This document shows positions 27,277 through 40,797 of a stretch of DNA of 64,000 nt, one piece after another. Numbering within the stretch: the first letter of the stretch is position 1; each line of letters begins with the position of its first letter. The translations under genes were made by a program, and so were the position numbers. This stretch comes from Chrysoperla carnea (taxonomy: Eukaryota > Arthropoda > Insecta > Neuroptera > Chrysopidae): NCBI RefSeq assembly GCF_905475395.1, contig NC_058341.1:31511501-31575500 (forward strand), in the 5' to 3' direction. Below the pieces are notes generated by a model that was not told where the DNA came from, made no database searches, and was given only the letters and a program-made list of their open reading frames with translations.

Positions 27277-30200
27277 ATGGGTAGTAATAACGCTGATCAA
27301 ATTTATGACTTAGATGCAATTTTATCGGAACTTGGTCAATTTGGTCGATTTCAAATTAAAAATTATATTTTATTAACAATACCAATTCTTGTATCAGGAA
27401 TTTATACTATTAGTTTTGTGTTTACGGCAGCTAATCCACAATACAGGTTTGTTTGAAAATTTGTTTTTTTTTTTTATTTTAGTTTATTTTTTGGTTCAAT
27501 GTGTAAATAAAAAATAATAAATTTATGTGTGCTTGGTGAAGCTGGTTGAGTTCTGAAGTTTTTAGCCATTGTGTTCAAAAATGGGACGCTATTGAAGAGA
27601 TTTTTTTCCGGTCTATATTTTCCAGGTCTATTTTTTCCGGTCATTTTTCTTAAATCCGTTATTATTATCAGATCGGTGTGTGTGTGACACCTGTGTGACT
27701 GTCTGAGTGTATGAATTATAGAATAAAAACAAACGCAACGATCGTAACTAGTGCGTGGCAAAGGAGGCACCCGGCACCGGCGCAACAGCAATTGAGGCGC
27801 AAAAAAAAAGTATGTTTTATACGTTAAACAAAAATTTAGTAAAGAATCATGTAAAAGGCGATCTCATTTTTGTGCTCAATTCCGCGACCAGGACACCACA
27901 TTCTTGAAAGCTATTATAGCTAGGTTAATATTGATCACGAATTTGAAAATTATGAACCAAATTTGGTAGGATTACATACTTGGTTCATCAAAATTGGATA
28001 AAATTTGGCTGCGATAGAGCAAAATTAAATTTTTTGGAATCTGATGACGTCATGAAGTTAAAAAATACGATTTTTTTGACAACACAAGCAAATTTTCTCC
28101 GATCTTATTGGAATTTTTTTTGAAACCCACTAATTTTGGGTCATTCTTTTCAGCTGTGATGTCAGTTTTTCGGTAGCTATCACTTTTGTGCTTAATTTGG
28201 AGACCAGGACTCCACATTCTTGAAACCTATCAGGCTTAGGTAAATTTTGATCACATATTTGAAAAATATGACCCAAATTTAGTAGGATTACATACTTGGT
28301 TTACAAAAGTGGATACAATTTGGATGTAATAGAGCAAAATTAAATTTTTTGGATTCTGATGTCATAAATTTAAATAATTTGGTTTTTTTGATAACACAAT
28401 TACTTCATTTATTATCAACAAAATTTTGATTTTGGAGATTAATCAGTTCCATAATATGCAAAATACCACAGTATCATTTAAGAAAGTAAAGCAATTTTTA
28501 AGTAGTTCCTTAAAAATATGTATTGCTTAAAAACGTAGAAAGAAATCAATACTTTAATTTGATTCTCTTAAAAAAGTTAATAAATGTACAGACGCTTTAA
28601 GGTAAAAGACACGATTATGGCTACCTTCTCCAATTTTGCCTTTACTCTTATGGTAAATAGTATCATTATACGAATTTTCATCAAAATCGTTTAGTAGATC
28701 TCGATATATAGAACACCAGCGCTATGTACCCTCGTTACGGCTTTGAGTAATTCTATAATTCACCAATTTGAACTTGTCAAGCTGACTATATACATTTCAA
28801 ATAACCAATATTACCTGACAGTACAAAATAACAAAACATTATAGGGCCTAGCGTTCATATTTTGATTAATTGTCACATTAAGAGATACTTAATCGAAATA
28901 TGTATCTATTTAGCTAATTTTGAAACACTACCATTATTCATTAAAACTTTAACAAATAATGTTAATCATCATACATTCAGAACGAATTTCCCATTGTTAT
29001 TGAACCGATAGAAGAGCTAGTCACGAAATTCAAGCCGTACCCCGTTTCACTACCATGTCCGATTTTACCTCACTTTCCCCTACAATTTCAGGATTTAAAA
29101 TTTATAATTTTTTGATTTCTGTTTATCAGGTCAAGCTAATAATCAATATAATTTCGTATAAAAAAAATCTAAGTAAAATAAAAGCAAAAATTCCAGTATT
29201 ACATTAGTAAGGAATATTTAAAGCAATGGAGATACGATTTCACTAGTTAGTTAAAATTATTTGACGAATTAAAAATATTTGGTATTTATTTTAGATGTTT
29301 TGTACCAGAATGTGAAAATTTAACAGAAACAACATTCCATACAGAATGGTTAAAAAATGCGATACCATATAAAAATGATGAACCAACACAATGCTATCGA
29401 TATGAAAATGTACATACAAATGATACAATTATATTTAATAATGGCGAAGAATTTTGTCCTTCATTTTGGTTTGAACGCAATGAAATTCAATGTAATGATG
29501 GTTACGTATTTAATACAGATCATAGATCAATTGCAAATGATGTAAGTAAAATGTTTTTCTAATTATGAAAATAGTCCATGAACTAATTTTAAGCTAATGA
29601 TACAAGATAATTGCTTTATTCATTATATGTATATAGGAAATCAGCGTCCTGGGATGAAATCTTGCATGATTTATTAAATTTGCTTAATTTTGTAATAAAT
29701 TTTATTACAAATTGCTCGTGCAATTTTTTTTATTTTAATATTTTTATGGCTTTCAATTTTTTATCCAATCAAATGTTTTCATTAAAATTTACAATATCAT
29801 AAAATCGTAAATATTAAAATCATCGTAATACTTATCAAGGAATAAAATGTAGTATATTTTATTTCCTACAGTTCTGCCCTTGGTTAATATATGTCCCTTT
29901 TATTAGTACTTTAATATTTTAGATTTTAGAACAATGCATATAAATTATTATGTCATTGTATATAAATTATATCTTACATAAATATTAAACTTAATAAAAA
30001 ACTCAATTTCGATTTCTGAAATCTTTCCGTTTTGATAACTGTTTTTTTATACTATTGATTATATTTTTTTTGCAGTTTGATATATTATGTAAAGATCAAT
30101 GGAAGTTAACACTACCTGGAACAATTCATAATATAGGACAATTTGTTTCTCAGCCCCTCACTGGTATTGTCTCTGATAAGTATGTCGTAAATAAAAAAGT

Positions 30201-33200
30201 TAACCGAAATTATTTTTTCGTTTAAATAAAGCCACTAGTTGCATGAAATAGCCTCTAAAACATGAATAATTAAAATTTTAAAATGACGTAATTATTATAT
30301 GTTACGAACGATCGCTCTCCCGTCATATCCCGTTGATTTGATTAACTTTTATTTGTTAAATTTTACGGATAGACTTTTGTAGTCCTTACACATTTTCATC
30401 ATGCCGAGTATTGATTCAGAGAAAACTCTAACGGTGATATCCAAGGTTGTTTTTAAAATATTAGGGACCCTGGACACTTTTGCCTCATGTGGCTTCCATA
30501 AATAGATCACACTGTGGGAGGGGTTTTATGGCCGTGGCAATGTTCAATCTACGGGGGCCATTTTCGTTACAATTTGAGGATTCTAGGGAAATCGAGACCA
30601 TTGAGCAAGATAAGGCTTTGATAATATCTAACAATCAGATTCTATTAAAAAAATCACTAGTAATTATTTTAGCACATTTTGAACATGTTTTGATATTAAC
30701 AGAAAAAAAAACGTTTTTACAGAGTATATTCGAATATCAATCTCTTCTAGAATAATTAGGACCTCAGACGTTTTAGGCTCATAGATCATTATGCTATAGA
30801 TTATCCACGTGGATCTATTTTGAATCGAGCCAATCTTCAATTTTCGGCGATCTTTAATATATCTTAATTCCACCTTCGGATCCTTTATTGACACGTAAAT
30901 ATTGAAATCTTTTAGCAGTATTTAAAGTATTTGGATGTCCCTTGAATTGCCACCTAGGCACTCTCCTACAGTGAACAATGGGACAGAAAGGTCTGAGTTT
31001 ATGCCAATTTTTTTTTATATAGATTTGGTAGAAAATTTGCCATGAGTATTGGATTACTGGCAAGTGTGATATGTGGTATAAGTCGTTCATTTTCACCAAA
31101 CTATTTATGGTTTGTTACTTTTGAATTTTTGGATGCTGCAATCGGATCAGCTGTATTTGCATCAGCATTTATTTTAGGTACCTAAGTAATTTAGTTATTT
31201 ATACTAATATTATCATCGAACTCAACAGTTTTTTATTTTTATCTGAAATTTAGGTACCGAGTTTGTGAATCCTTCAAAACGTGTATTGATGTCGTCAATT
31301 ATCTGCTCTGGTTATGCATTTGGAGAGGCATTGGTTGGTATTATAGCTTGGAATGTATTATCATGGCGACGTTTACTTCAATATTTATATGGTCCGGGAT
31401 TAATATTAATAGTTTATTTTTGGATTGCTCCTGAATCCGTACGATGGTTAATAGCAAAAGGTCGCCATAAACAAGTGGAAAAGATTATTAAAAATGCTGC
31501 AAAACAAAACGGTGTTACTTTGTCAGACAAATCATTGGCTGTTCTAGAAGCGAATGCAGTAAGTATACAGAATTAAGACCTGTTAGTACCTTCTTATCGA
31601 TAGGTTTAGTTAAATAGCAAAAACGCCGTAATTCCAACGTTAATGTCCCCACACCAATCATTGTCATAACAAATATATAAAATAGCTTCTTGATAATTGT
31701 ATCTAATCTTTTAAAAATGATTCACAATGTTCTTTGGTAGCCATTCATTAAAATTTGTCCTTTATTTATTTCCTACTTCATTGCTCACAATAATTATATA
31801 CCATATATTGTTACTCAAATATATTTATCCCATTTGAGGCTCCTGTCACGTGAGAATCAAAACTAACACACGCATATAGTGTGTGTTTTATTAATATATT
31901 GTCAATTGCCCTATACAGCTTGTTTGGTTCCTAAAAACCATTACTTTTTTAGGAAGTACGCACACTATAACGAGCGTTTAAATTGGCAATGTGTTAATAA
32001 AACGCACTCCAATTGGCCTGAGTTTATGTCAATTTTTTGTGTGCACCTGCACGGTAGGAAATGCATGGAGTTTATTACAATGCTGGAATGGTATAGGGAC
32101 AAATACTCAAAAATTATCTGATAATAGGCTATATAATATTGGCATAAGATCCATAACTATGGCGTGGCTTACATTAGTAAATAGTAAGTTCATTTCGACA
32201 TTACGAGTCCCATACTACATTGCAGTTGTAGCAACGCTACTTGTTTTTCTCGCGAATCTATTCTACGATTCTATTCAGTACAGGTGTTCAATAAATATTG
32301 CTGGTATGCATTCGTAGCATCAGTGACATTACACTATTAAATAGTACTATCAGTCATTATGGACATGACACCAATACTAACATCGGCTCAAGCACCCGAA
32401 CTGTTGCTTATGTTCGGATACATTTAACAGTAAAATCATCTATGTATTTAAAATATTATAGCAAATCAAAATAACCGAAATAGTGAGAAAAAAATATCTT
32501 ACCATGTGTGCAGTCCCATCAAAATGAGCTTGAGACTGGGTTGAAAATCGGTATGCAGGTTTAGTTAATGTCAAAGAAGTTCCTTTTTGGGATGCCAATT
32601 ACAGTTTTTTTATAGAATTCTTTATCAAACAATTTTAGATTTCTGAAGAATTTTATGAAATAAGCTGTTGCAAATAATTGCAATATTTTTTATTTATTTA
32701 ACAGATTGTGTCCTCGGAATCAAAAACTACTGGTCCTAAGGAATACACATTGACAGATGTATTAAAGAATATATCCATGTTATTTCGAATAATAAACTGT
32801 TCAATTTGTTGGATTACATGTGTTTTTGTATATTTTGGTTTATCATTGCATTCCGTAGAAATAGCTGGAAATATACATTTAAATTTTATAGCTGTATCAT
32901 TAGTGGAAATTCCTGGATATTTGGCTACATATCTATGCTTAGATCGTTTTGGACGTAGAAAATCATTGTGTGGTTCATTTATTTTAGCTGGAATCTGCTG
33001 TTTATCATTTATTTTTGTTACAAACGGTATGTGTAAAAAAAGACATCATTTAATAGAAAATTTGTTGTAAATAGTTAGTCTGAAATTCTGAGTAAAATGG
33101 CTTTGCCTTTTTTTATAAAGCGTCTAAACTACTTTTTTAGGGAATTGGTAATAAATAAAAGAAATTAAAAGTTTTCCTCTCATGAATCAATTACACGTCT

Positions 33201-34574
33201 GCCGAAACTCTTCAATTCCAAGTCGCAAAACTATTTTAACTTGCTTGTACAAGACATTTTGTTTGAAAACATTTTTTTATTCTTACAATGATCATGCAAA
33301 CATGCCATTATAGAAAGACCTGTAAAACAAAAATATTTGCAATGCACATTGATCAAACAAATACAAAACGTTGAAAGACAAAATACAAAACGTTTATTTG
33401 ACGCCATCAAAAACTGACCAACATTCTGTTTTTGCAATTAGTTCAATTTTTAGTAAATCGTTTTTTCGAATCTCAAATTCACAAAAAATATAAACAAACC
33501 TTCTTACATTTCAAAGTTTTGACTGAAAGTCTACGATTGGTTTCAAATTTTCAATAGATATTTGAAAACATTTTTTACGAATCAAAATTAAAAACCCACA
33601 AATATGCCATATTCTGTTTAAATACTAAAGATAGTCTGATATTTAAAAACGATTAAGTACCTACTTATTCTACTTAACGATTAATTATTATTCTACCTTA
33701 CTGATTTTTTTTTATTTTTTTAGAATTATTAACTGTAAAGTTAATATTATTTTCATTGGGGAAATGTGCCATAACAATGTCGTTCGTTGTAATTTATGTA
33801 TATACTGCTGAATTATTTCCAACACCTTTACGACAAACTCTCTTGGGATTATGTTCAATGTTTGGACGAATTGGAGCAATGGTTGCTCCACAAATGCCTT
33901 TATTGGTAAATAAAAATATACTTTTATCGTATTATATACATATAAATAAAAATAATGGATCTAAATTTTTTATAAATTTTAAATAAAATAATAAAAAATT
34001 TCCGAAGTTTCTGAGAAAACATTCATATATTTTCTGCTATGTTTATTGCATGAATTCTATAATAGAATATATCATTAGAAAACAAAAAGCATACAGTCTG
34101 TATACCATAAAGGGGTCAAAGTAATGACCTAATTTTGTAAGAATATAAGTAATTTTCTACGTTTTAGAGATATTTTAGAAGTCCTGGCAATCGAAAGTAT
34201 GAAAGTGGATACTGGAGCCACTCATAAAATATTAGGTGCACGATTAGCAAAGTTAGATTAGTGATCTGCAAAAGGGAAGGCTTTTTTTCGTTATGTTAGC
34301 CATTCAGAAACCTCGGAAACTTTTCACCATTCTAGTGAACACTTCTTTTCAGCCCCCTGCGAGGCACAGGCGTGTAAATGAAGATCTATTTCATTTATTA
34401 CGTTTTACATTTTTAATTTATTTTCAGGCAAAATTATGGGAACCACTTCCAGTATTTTCATTTGGTGTCATGTCGTGTATATCTGGCCTATTAGTATTAT
34501 TTTTCCCAGAGACTTTAAATATTAAATTACCTGATACAATTGAAGAAGCTGTAAATATTGGGAAAAAAGTTTGA
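27277..34574 (+). CDS. SLC22-like organic ion transporter (array gene 2)
   Basis: Closest paralogue of gene 1, also 543 residues: exons 27277-27446, 29295-29541, 30076-30179, 31023-31177, 31254-31558, 32705-33026, 33724-33905, 34428-34574; all GT-AG, frame closed. It carries the six-Cys loop after TM1 with sequons ENLT and NDT, GIVSDKFGRK, PESVRWL, LDRFGRRK, ELFPTPLRQ and the C-terminal FPET/LPDTIEE. The start is chosen by alignment to gene 1; an overlapping ATG sits 5 bases upstream (27272), just after a splice acceptor at 27268-27269. Exon 8 differs from that of gene 1 by one base in 147, far less than the other exons. ATTAAA at 34653 may be the poly(A) signal. Likely a plasma-membrane organic solute carrier; substrate unknown. 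Confidence 0.9.
27845..28741 (+). mobile_element. Interspersed element with about 310-bp internal repeats (gene 2 intron 1)
   Basis: Two tandem units start near 27872 and 28188 (period about 316), sharing GACCAGGAC, CCACATTCTTGAAA, GGATTACATACTTGG and AAATTTTTTGGA blocks. They are followed by a unique tail with GACACGATTATGGC and ending GCGCTATGTACCCTCG. The same arrangement with three units lies in gene 5 intron 5 (54335-55371), so this is one mobile family with variable internal copy number. No ORF; probably non-autonomous. Confidence 0.6.
31878..32010. repeat. Small inverted repeat in gene 2 intron 5
   Basis: Arms of about 27 bases (GTGTGTTTTATTAATATATTG from about 31879, and the mirror of CAATGTGTTAATAAAACGCAC near 31988-32008) pair with a few mismatches, around an inner hairpin (TTCCTAAAAA / TTTTTAGGAA). 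It looks like a decayed hairpin element. Overlapping ORFs (31879-32121, 31991-32317) show no family features. Confidence 0.4.
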
Positions 34575-35855
34575 TATTTTAATAATTATAATTGTTTTAA
34601 ATTATGATAATTTTATATTCTAATAATAATTTTTTAAGTACAAATTTTCTCTATTAAATTGTGTTTTTTTTTCATTTATATACAATCATGAAAATATTTT
34701 AGTCTAGATAATATATTTCGTACGCTAAATCATCAGCGTACCAAAAAACTTAAACATTTTCAAAGCTACCACGTCCACCTCAACCTAGACCTAGTGCTGT
34801 CTTGTGATATAATGTGACCACACGTAGCTTTTTGAACGGAAGTGTCCCTTTTTTTGTTTGCGGCAACCTATGTTTAGAAAAGAAACCCTAATTGTTTGGA
34901 ATTTGAACACTATTGGCAATTTTTTCGATCTACAGCGTATAGCCTGTATTTTTTATATGATAAATATGCCCGTTGGTTATTTTGAATAAAAAATGAAACA
35001 TAAATTTTTCAACATTAAAATGGAGATTTTTGTAATTTTTTTTATTACTTTTTGCTAATTTGCTTTTATTGCATCTTGCAATTATTCATTTAATTGTGGC
35101 ATCTTGCTTGCCATGAATGTTGTTTTCAATTCTCAACGCGTGTGCATTTTTTCTCCGACTGTCAAAGAGTATAGGTACCTGTTCAGTAATCGCAGGAGAA
35201 GAGTTTTATTTTTTTATAAGCACTCAGATTATCAAAAAATTATTAAATTAATAGAAATGATCGTATCTACGCTATTAATATTAAAAGTTAAAGATCTGTT
35301 AATACAATTAATGGCGACATATTATTGTTCATATATTTATTCACTATTCAGATACATTTCAAGTATAAATTTAAAATGAAATACTATTAGACCTTGAGTT
35401 CATAATTAAGTCAATAGGCCAAGATTTTTTTTTACCTCCTTTTTGGAGGAATGGTGAAGGTATGTTTGATTCTAATCAAATTGAGATTTTAAGCGTAGCT
35501 TGAGTTTTACTTTTAAGAAAATCGGGAAAAAAAAATTATTTAAGATAACGCTTTTCGGTTAAGAAAATCATTTACAGTATACACGCATAAAAGCTCGTTT
35601 ATTATCATTCCCAAACAAATTTTAAACTCTAAAGCTCTATTTGGAGAGGCTGAGGAGGTGTGCAAACCCTATATTTTCAACCTTCTATAGCTCAACTTGA
35701 AGGGGCTGTAAAGATGTACACAGTCTTTAATATGTCAACAAAGAAATTTTTCCTTTGGAATTCCTCTATAAATTACTAAAATCTGTTCTACGTAGTAAAT
35801 AGCTCTTAATACCGCCAAAAGGGAGCCTAGGAGGTGCCTGCAGCTCCTTGGAATA

Positions 35856-35886
35856 AAGGCGGTCGCGATAAGAAATTTAGCGGCAA

Positions 35887-35921
<35 letters not shown>

Positions 35922-35953
35922 TTTGCCGCTAAATTTGTTATCGCGACCGCCTT
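35856..35953. repeat. Inverted repeat with (AT)n centre
   Basis: A 31-base arm (35856-35886, containing AAGGCGGTCGCGATAA and TTTAGCGGCAA) is mirrored at 35923-35953 with one mismatch; between them lies an uninterrupted (AT)n tract of about 28 bases. The GC-containing arms stand out from the surrounding sequence. It could be a short MITE or a cruciform-prone microsatellite. Confidence 0.75.
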
Positions 35954-38140
35954 ATATATACAATATAGATAGTTATCTCTAAAGCCCCCAAAATGGTGTT
36001 TCAGGAGCTATGAAACGAATTTAAAATACCAACCCGTCCCTTGGTGTTAACCTTCGATGTGGTGCAAATGGGAATACAATGGTAAATTCATGTTACTATT
36101 CCCTCAGTACAGTATACACTATGGCGTTTAACCGATAGAGTATTGCGTTCACACCGATACTGACATAGTGATATCCACAAAAATTTCCTTAGCGTGTACG
36201 ATTAACCCATTTTCCGCCTTTGATTGTGTACATTACATATAAACTATATAGTGACAACAATTCTAAAGACAAATATACTCGATGGAGAAACAAGACAAGT
36301 TGAAATCTGGGAGTTCGTTGGACGAACAGTAGAAACAGTAGAAATATAAGGCAAAACGTGTGTTAGAAATGTGATTGACTCGTAAAATAATAAAACGTTT
36401 CAAATATATACATAAAAATTCCAAATACAAGTACATTAATTACAGTTTTATGTAAATAAGAATAATTAATCACGATATTTAACTTATAGCCTGGCCGCTG
36501 GAAGCTTTTCTAATGCATAAAAGATAAATCTTAAAAGTTAAAATAAGAATTCCCAATATGTACTGGCTATTAGAAAAATTTCTAAAAATTCTTCTTTTTA
36601 TCTTTTTAAGAAAAGGTAGGTGTTTCTGTTAGTTTTTCACAATGACGGAATTTCGAGAAAGTAGTAGCTATATAAAACCGCTACTATTACGACCTTTCTA
36701 CTAATATAGAAACTTAACTTCGCTACTATTAGAAATTCCTCATTTAATATTATGAAATTATATGTAATTAAAAGAGTATAGATAAATTTTCTGCATAATT
36801 AACACCTTACTGTTAGAGAACGGCGCACAAACCTTCTGCTAATTGGCTACCAGCTAAATTGGCTAATTTTTGATAGGTTGTTATTGTTTTCTGAATATCT
36901 CAATGTTGGTACGCTAACAAAAATAAATAACAGTTTTGATGTAGGTAATAGAGAATTTTCTCCACTGAAAAACAAATATTTCATTCTCATTTCAATAATT
37001 AATGATATTTTTTTTAGCTATAGAAGTAATTTGGAATGAAAAATTATTCTAATTTCATGTACGTATTTATTTTTATATATTTTGTTGAAAATTTACATTA
37101 ACACACATAACACGAAGATCGTTATGATCACATTCAACATTTCTTTGGAAAAAATTGCTTGTTGATGCATTAAAGTTCGCCACTCCTGCCTTAAAGTCAT
37201 CTTGGCAATTGGCACATTAATTTTGAAAATTGAGTTCATTTTAACGTATGTGCTATGTAGGTATTTCACAGTAGTTGAAACCAAAGCAACATTAATTTGG
37301 ATCAAATCTGAACCAACTGCCAAAACAAGTGCGATTTTTTCATGATTGGTGTCTAGTTCTACCATGATTGGTATCGCACCAAAAAAATTTAGGTTAGCAT
37401 ACTGAATATTTAGAGCCATCAGAAATGCATCACTTTCAGGAACCTTTCAACTAACGTATTTTTTGCGAGGCTTATTAACATAAAGGAAAGAGTTCAGCGT
37501 ATAGACTTTTATTATTCGAGCAATAAAATAATTTTATAAAATTTAGTATGCCTGTCAATTTTTATATTTTTATTCCATGCGTTCAATATCTACTAAACAT
37601 GAGACAAATCTATTTATATGCACTAGTGAATTTGCCAAATGCACACTTGCATTTTCATTAAGCAGCTTAGCTAAAGTATTTTTAAACAATATGATAACAA
37701 CGTGAAATAAAAATATTTTTTTAAAAATTGCACGTATTTTTTTTGTTGTTAAAAAAAAAAAGGTAAGTGAGAAATCGTGTTGTTTTGTTTTGTTTTTTTA
37801 ACGATAGCTAATCCGAACAAAATGTTAAGCGTTCTGTTGTATTAAGTCACGGATTATAATAATATAGCAAACGAATTCTAGGAAACGAATTACTCGTCTG
37901 CTGTCTGCAGAAATATCATACCTATTTGAAAAAATAAATACAATTTTGCTTATAAAATATAATCAAATTTATAATAAAAAAAGCGTGTTAAAAATTAGTA
38001 GCTACAATAAATTAGTAGGTATTTCAAATTTTAAAAGGGATTTCAAAACGATGATGGCGCTAATTAAATTCCAGTTAACTTTAAAATTTGGTCAAAAATT
38101 ACAGCTATTGCTAATTCTTATTACTAAAAAAATATTTATC

Positions 38141-38264
38141 CAAATGTTGAGGAATTTGGCATGCAAAAACTTAACATGAAAAAAAATCCTTTCATTTTCA
38201 AACAAACTATAAATCACTAAGTTATCATGTAAAGGTTGTGCATGCCAATTTCCTCAATATTTCG
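38141..38264. repeat. Imperfect hairpin with a distant third copy
   Basis: The left arm (38141-38178, GAGGAATTTGGCATGC then CTTAACATG) pairs with 38226-38264 (CATGTAAAGGTTGTGCATGC then AATTTCCTC). A third, direct copy occurs at about 38935-38972 (AAAGGAATTTGGCATGCACA). No ORF function is claimed. Confidence 0.45.
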
Positions 38265-39834
38265 ATAATTAAACCTGTTAAACCTGTCGCCTTTGTTATT
38301 GTAATCTAAATATATACTGTTTCTGTGGAAGGCCGGATTATACAAAAATTAGAGGAATAGTGTTTCTGGTAACATTTAATATTAATTCTATATGCTTTTC
38401 TATACACTAATCAATTGACGAAATGCGATCTTTACATTTTTCCAATTTCCAATTCGTCCAGCTCATGGTATGTACCTATATTAAAGCAGGTGTCTTATTT
38501 ATAGTATTTTTATTCTCAGAAATAGTAACAATTGAAATTAATGCGATAACTTGGTAATTAAATGCGATGATAAAGACAGCAAACTGTTTATGTTTTCAGT
38601 TTTCCCTGCCAAATTTATTTTACAGTTACTTTGTAGCTCCCGGCATATAAACAAATGCACGCCTAACAAGCATACCGACTTTCAGAATTTTAGTGCTCTG
38701 TGAATGAATGAATGAATCTTGGAAATCAGGCTTGAGATTGAATTTTGGTAAGCAGCTTTTTCGTTCGTCTTGATAGGCTTATTTAGGAAGTGCAGAGTCA
38801 TACAGTCAATTATAAAACACTCTATATATTAAGGTTACAAAAACAATTGTGACAGGTTTAACAAGTTTGTTAGAAAATCACAAATATATTACTAATCTGT
38901 TACTTAACAAATAATTAATTATCCAAGCGTAAAGGAATTTGGCATGCACATTGCACAATCTTAACATGTACAGTACAATCTCACTAATCCGACACTTCAA
39001 TAGACAGAAACGTAAAAGTTATAACGCAATAATCTTTATATTTAAAATTGAATTTGCCGTGCGAAGCGGTGGGTAACTAATAGTTATATTTATATTACTT
39101 ACAATTATTTATTATATTTACAATTATAATTATTATATATATTTAAATATATTAACAAAACACCACATATTACCTAGGGACAGTAGAATGTAGGTATAGT
39201 TCGTATAGATAAAAATTGAACCAGTGTTTTATTATAGCTAATTTTATATGGCAAAGTCAAGCTTTTTCCTTGGATCTTGCACAAAATAACCATCTGGGAA
39301 AAATAAGTTTCTGAAAGAATTACTCCAGCAAGTTTTTTTCTTTCTCACCCTTATCTTCCAAGATTCATCATTTTCAAGCTTATTATGTCCAGGTTTGACG
39401 AAAAATATACTCACTGTCTAATAATGTACCGCTTAGGAAAAAACACGCTAGACATGTTTGTTTTACAGATGCTCTCCTAATATTCTCCCAATCTTTTCGG
39501 TCATTACTATTTTTAATACATGTTCTCGTAATATTAATGAAAGAATTTTTTATTATTTTCACCACTTTTCTACGAAATTATTTGTTGTTTTTAGCCACGC
39601 GTACAGTCGCGGGTAATGGTAACGAAAGCGGAATTTCTCACGGGTCGAGTTAGTGATAGTTATAAATCAACTATACATATGATTTTTTAACAAGTTTCCA
39701 ATCCTATATTTCGTGATCGTAATGAGAAATCCATTTTTTCTGTCTGATTCTGTTCTTGCAAAAAATTAAGTTTTTTTTTTAAAGAATTTCCAAGTTTTTG
39801 CAATTTTTCGCAAAAGAAAAGTTGGGTGTCTTGT

Positions 39835-40283
39835 CAAAACCAAACTGCTCACGAAGACTTAGCCGATTATTAATGATTTTCATATGAGGTTCTGTATTCC
39901 AATTTTTGAATTGATTTGGGAAAACCTACATTTATATTTGTAGAACACTGTGATCATTTAATTATACAAATAATTATTAAGGTACATTAAAAAATCATCT
40001 GATTATTATTAATCATTTTTTATGACTTAGTAATAGCTACATATTTGAAGAGGGGGGCATAATATAGTTCACATTTATTTTGTATGGTATGCGAAATTTT
40101 ACATTTAGCTAAAAAATTAGTTGTTACCAATAAATATTTTCATAATCACCAAATCAACGTGCTTTGCACCTTCGAATTCTGTTATCTACCTATTTTGCTA
40201 TTTTACGCGTATTTCTCGTTAAAACGAAGCTGCTCACGAAAAATTAACCAATCATTAATGACTTGGAATAAAAGTTCTTGGAT
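39835..40283 (+). repeat. Diverged direct repeat pair
   Basis: Two segments about 380 bases apart (39835-39900 and 40218-40283) share AACTGCTCACGAA/AGCTGCTCACGAA, then ATTATTAATGA/ATCATTAATGA and similar following bases. Both are AT-rich and noncoding. Probably pieces of one old interspersed element. Confidence 0.35.
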
Positions 40284-40797
40284 CTTGGGTTATTTTACAT
40301 TTTCTTTGCAATTTATTCATTTTACCGGTGGATAGATAGAAAGAAGTATGTACATATCATAATTTAATATAATTTACTAATTTTTTTAATATAATTTTCT
40401 TAAGTTTTGAATACTCACTGCTGTATTTTTTTTAGAAAACTTTAAAGTTGTGTCGATTATCTTCAAAAAAATTATTTCATTTGTGTAAATTTTTTAAAGT
40501 ATTGTTATACGTATATTTGCTACCTTCGGATGCTAGCTCTGTTCTGCACCTAACGGTATCCCCAAAATTATAGCATTGTATTGTTATAAACTGAGGCTAG
40601 AAGATTAATAGTCGGTGATACAAAAAACCCGAGCGGTGTGATCAATAAAATATAATTTGTTGTTAAACGTTTTAATAATTGTTTATCATATCTAAGATAT
40701 AATAATTAAAAATATTAATTGTAAATATTATTTTTTATATTTCAGAGATTAAACGACAATTATTATTGTATTATTATTATCAAATTAATATTGTGAA

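Larger units (their letters stand above)
34575..40797. other. Spacer between array genes 2 and 3
   Basis: About 6.2 kb without a supported gene. It holds an (AT)n-centred inverted repeat (35856-35953), a hairpin pair (38141-38264) with a third copy at about 38935-38972, and diverged direct repeats (39835-39900 and 40218-40283, sharing AACTGCTCACGAA-like and ATTAATGA blocks). A 108-codon - strand ORF (37093-37419) with a hydrophobic C terminus is intact but unrecognised. A 91-codon + strand ORF at 35104-35379 is likewise unrecognised. A splice acceptor at 40744-40745 marks the 5'UTR exon of gene 3. Confidence 0.5.

Noticed and set aside
30480-30755. 91-codon + strand ORF in gene 2 intron 3
   Set aside because: No recognisable domain; it lies wholly within an intron and overlaps other short frames.
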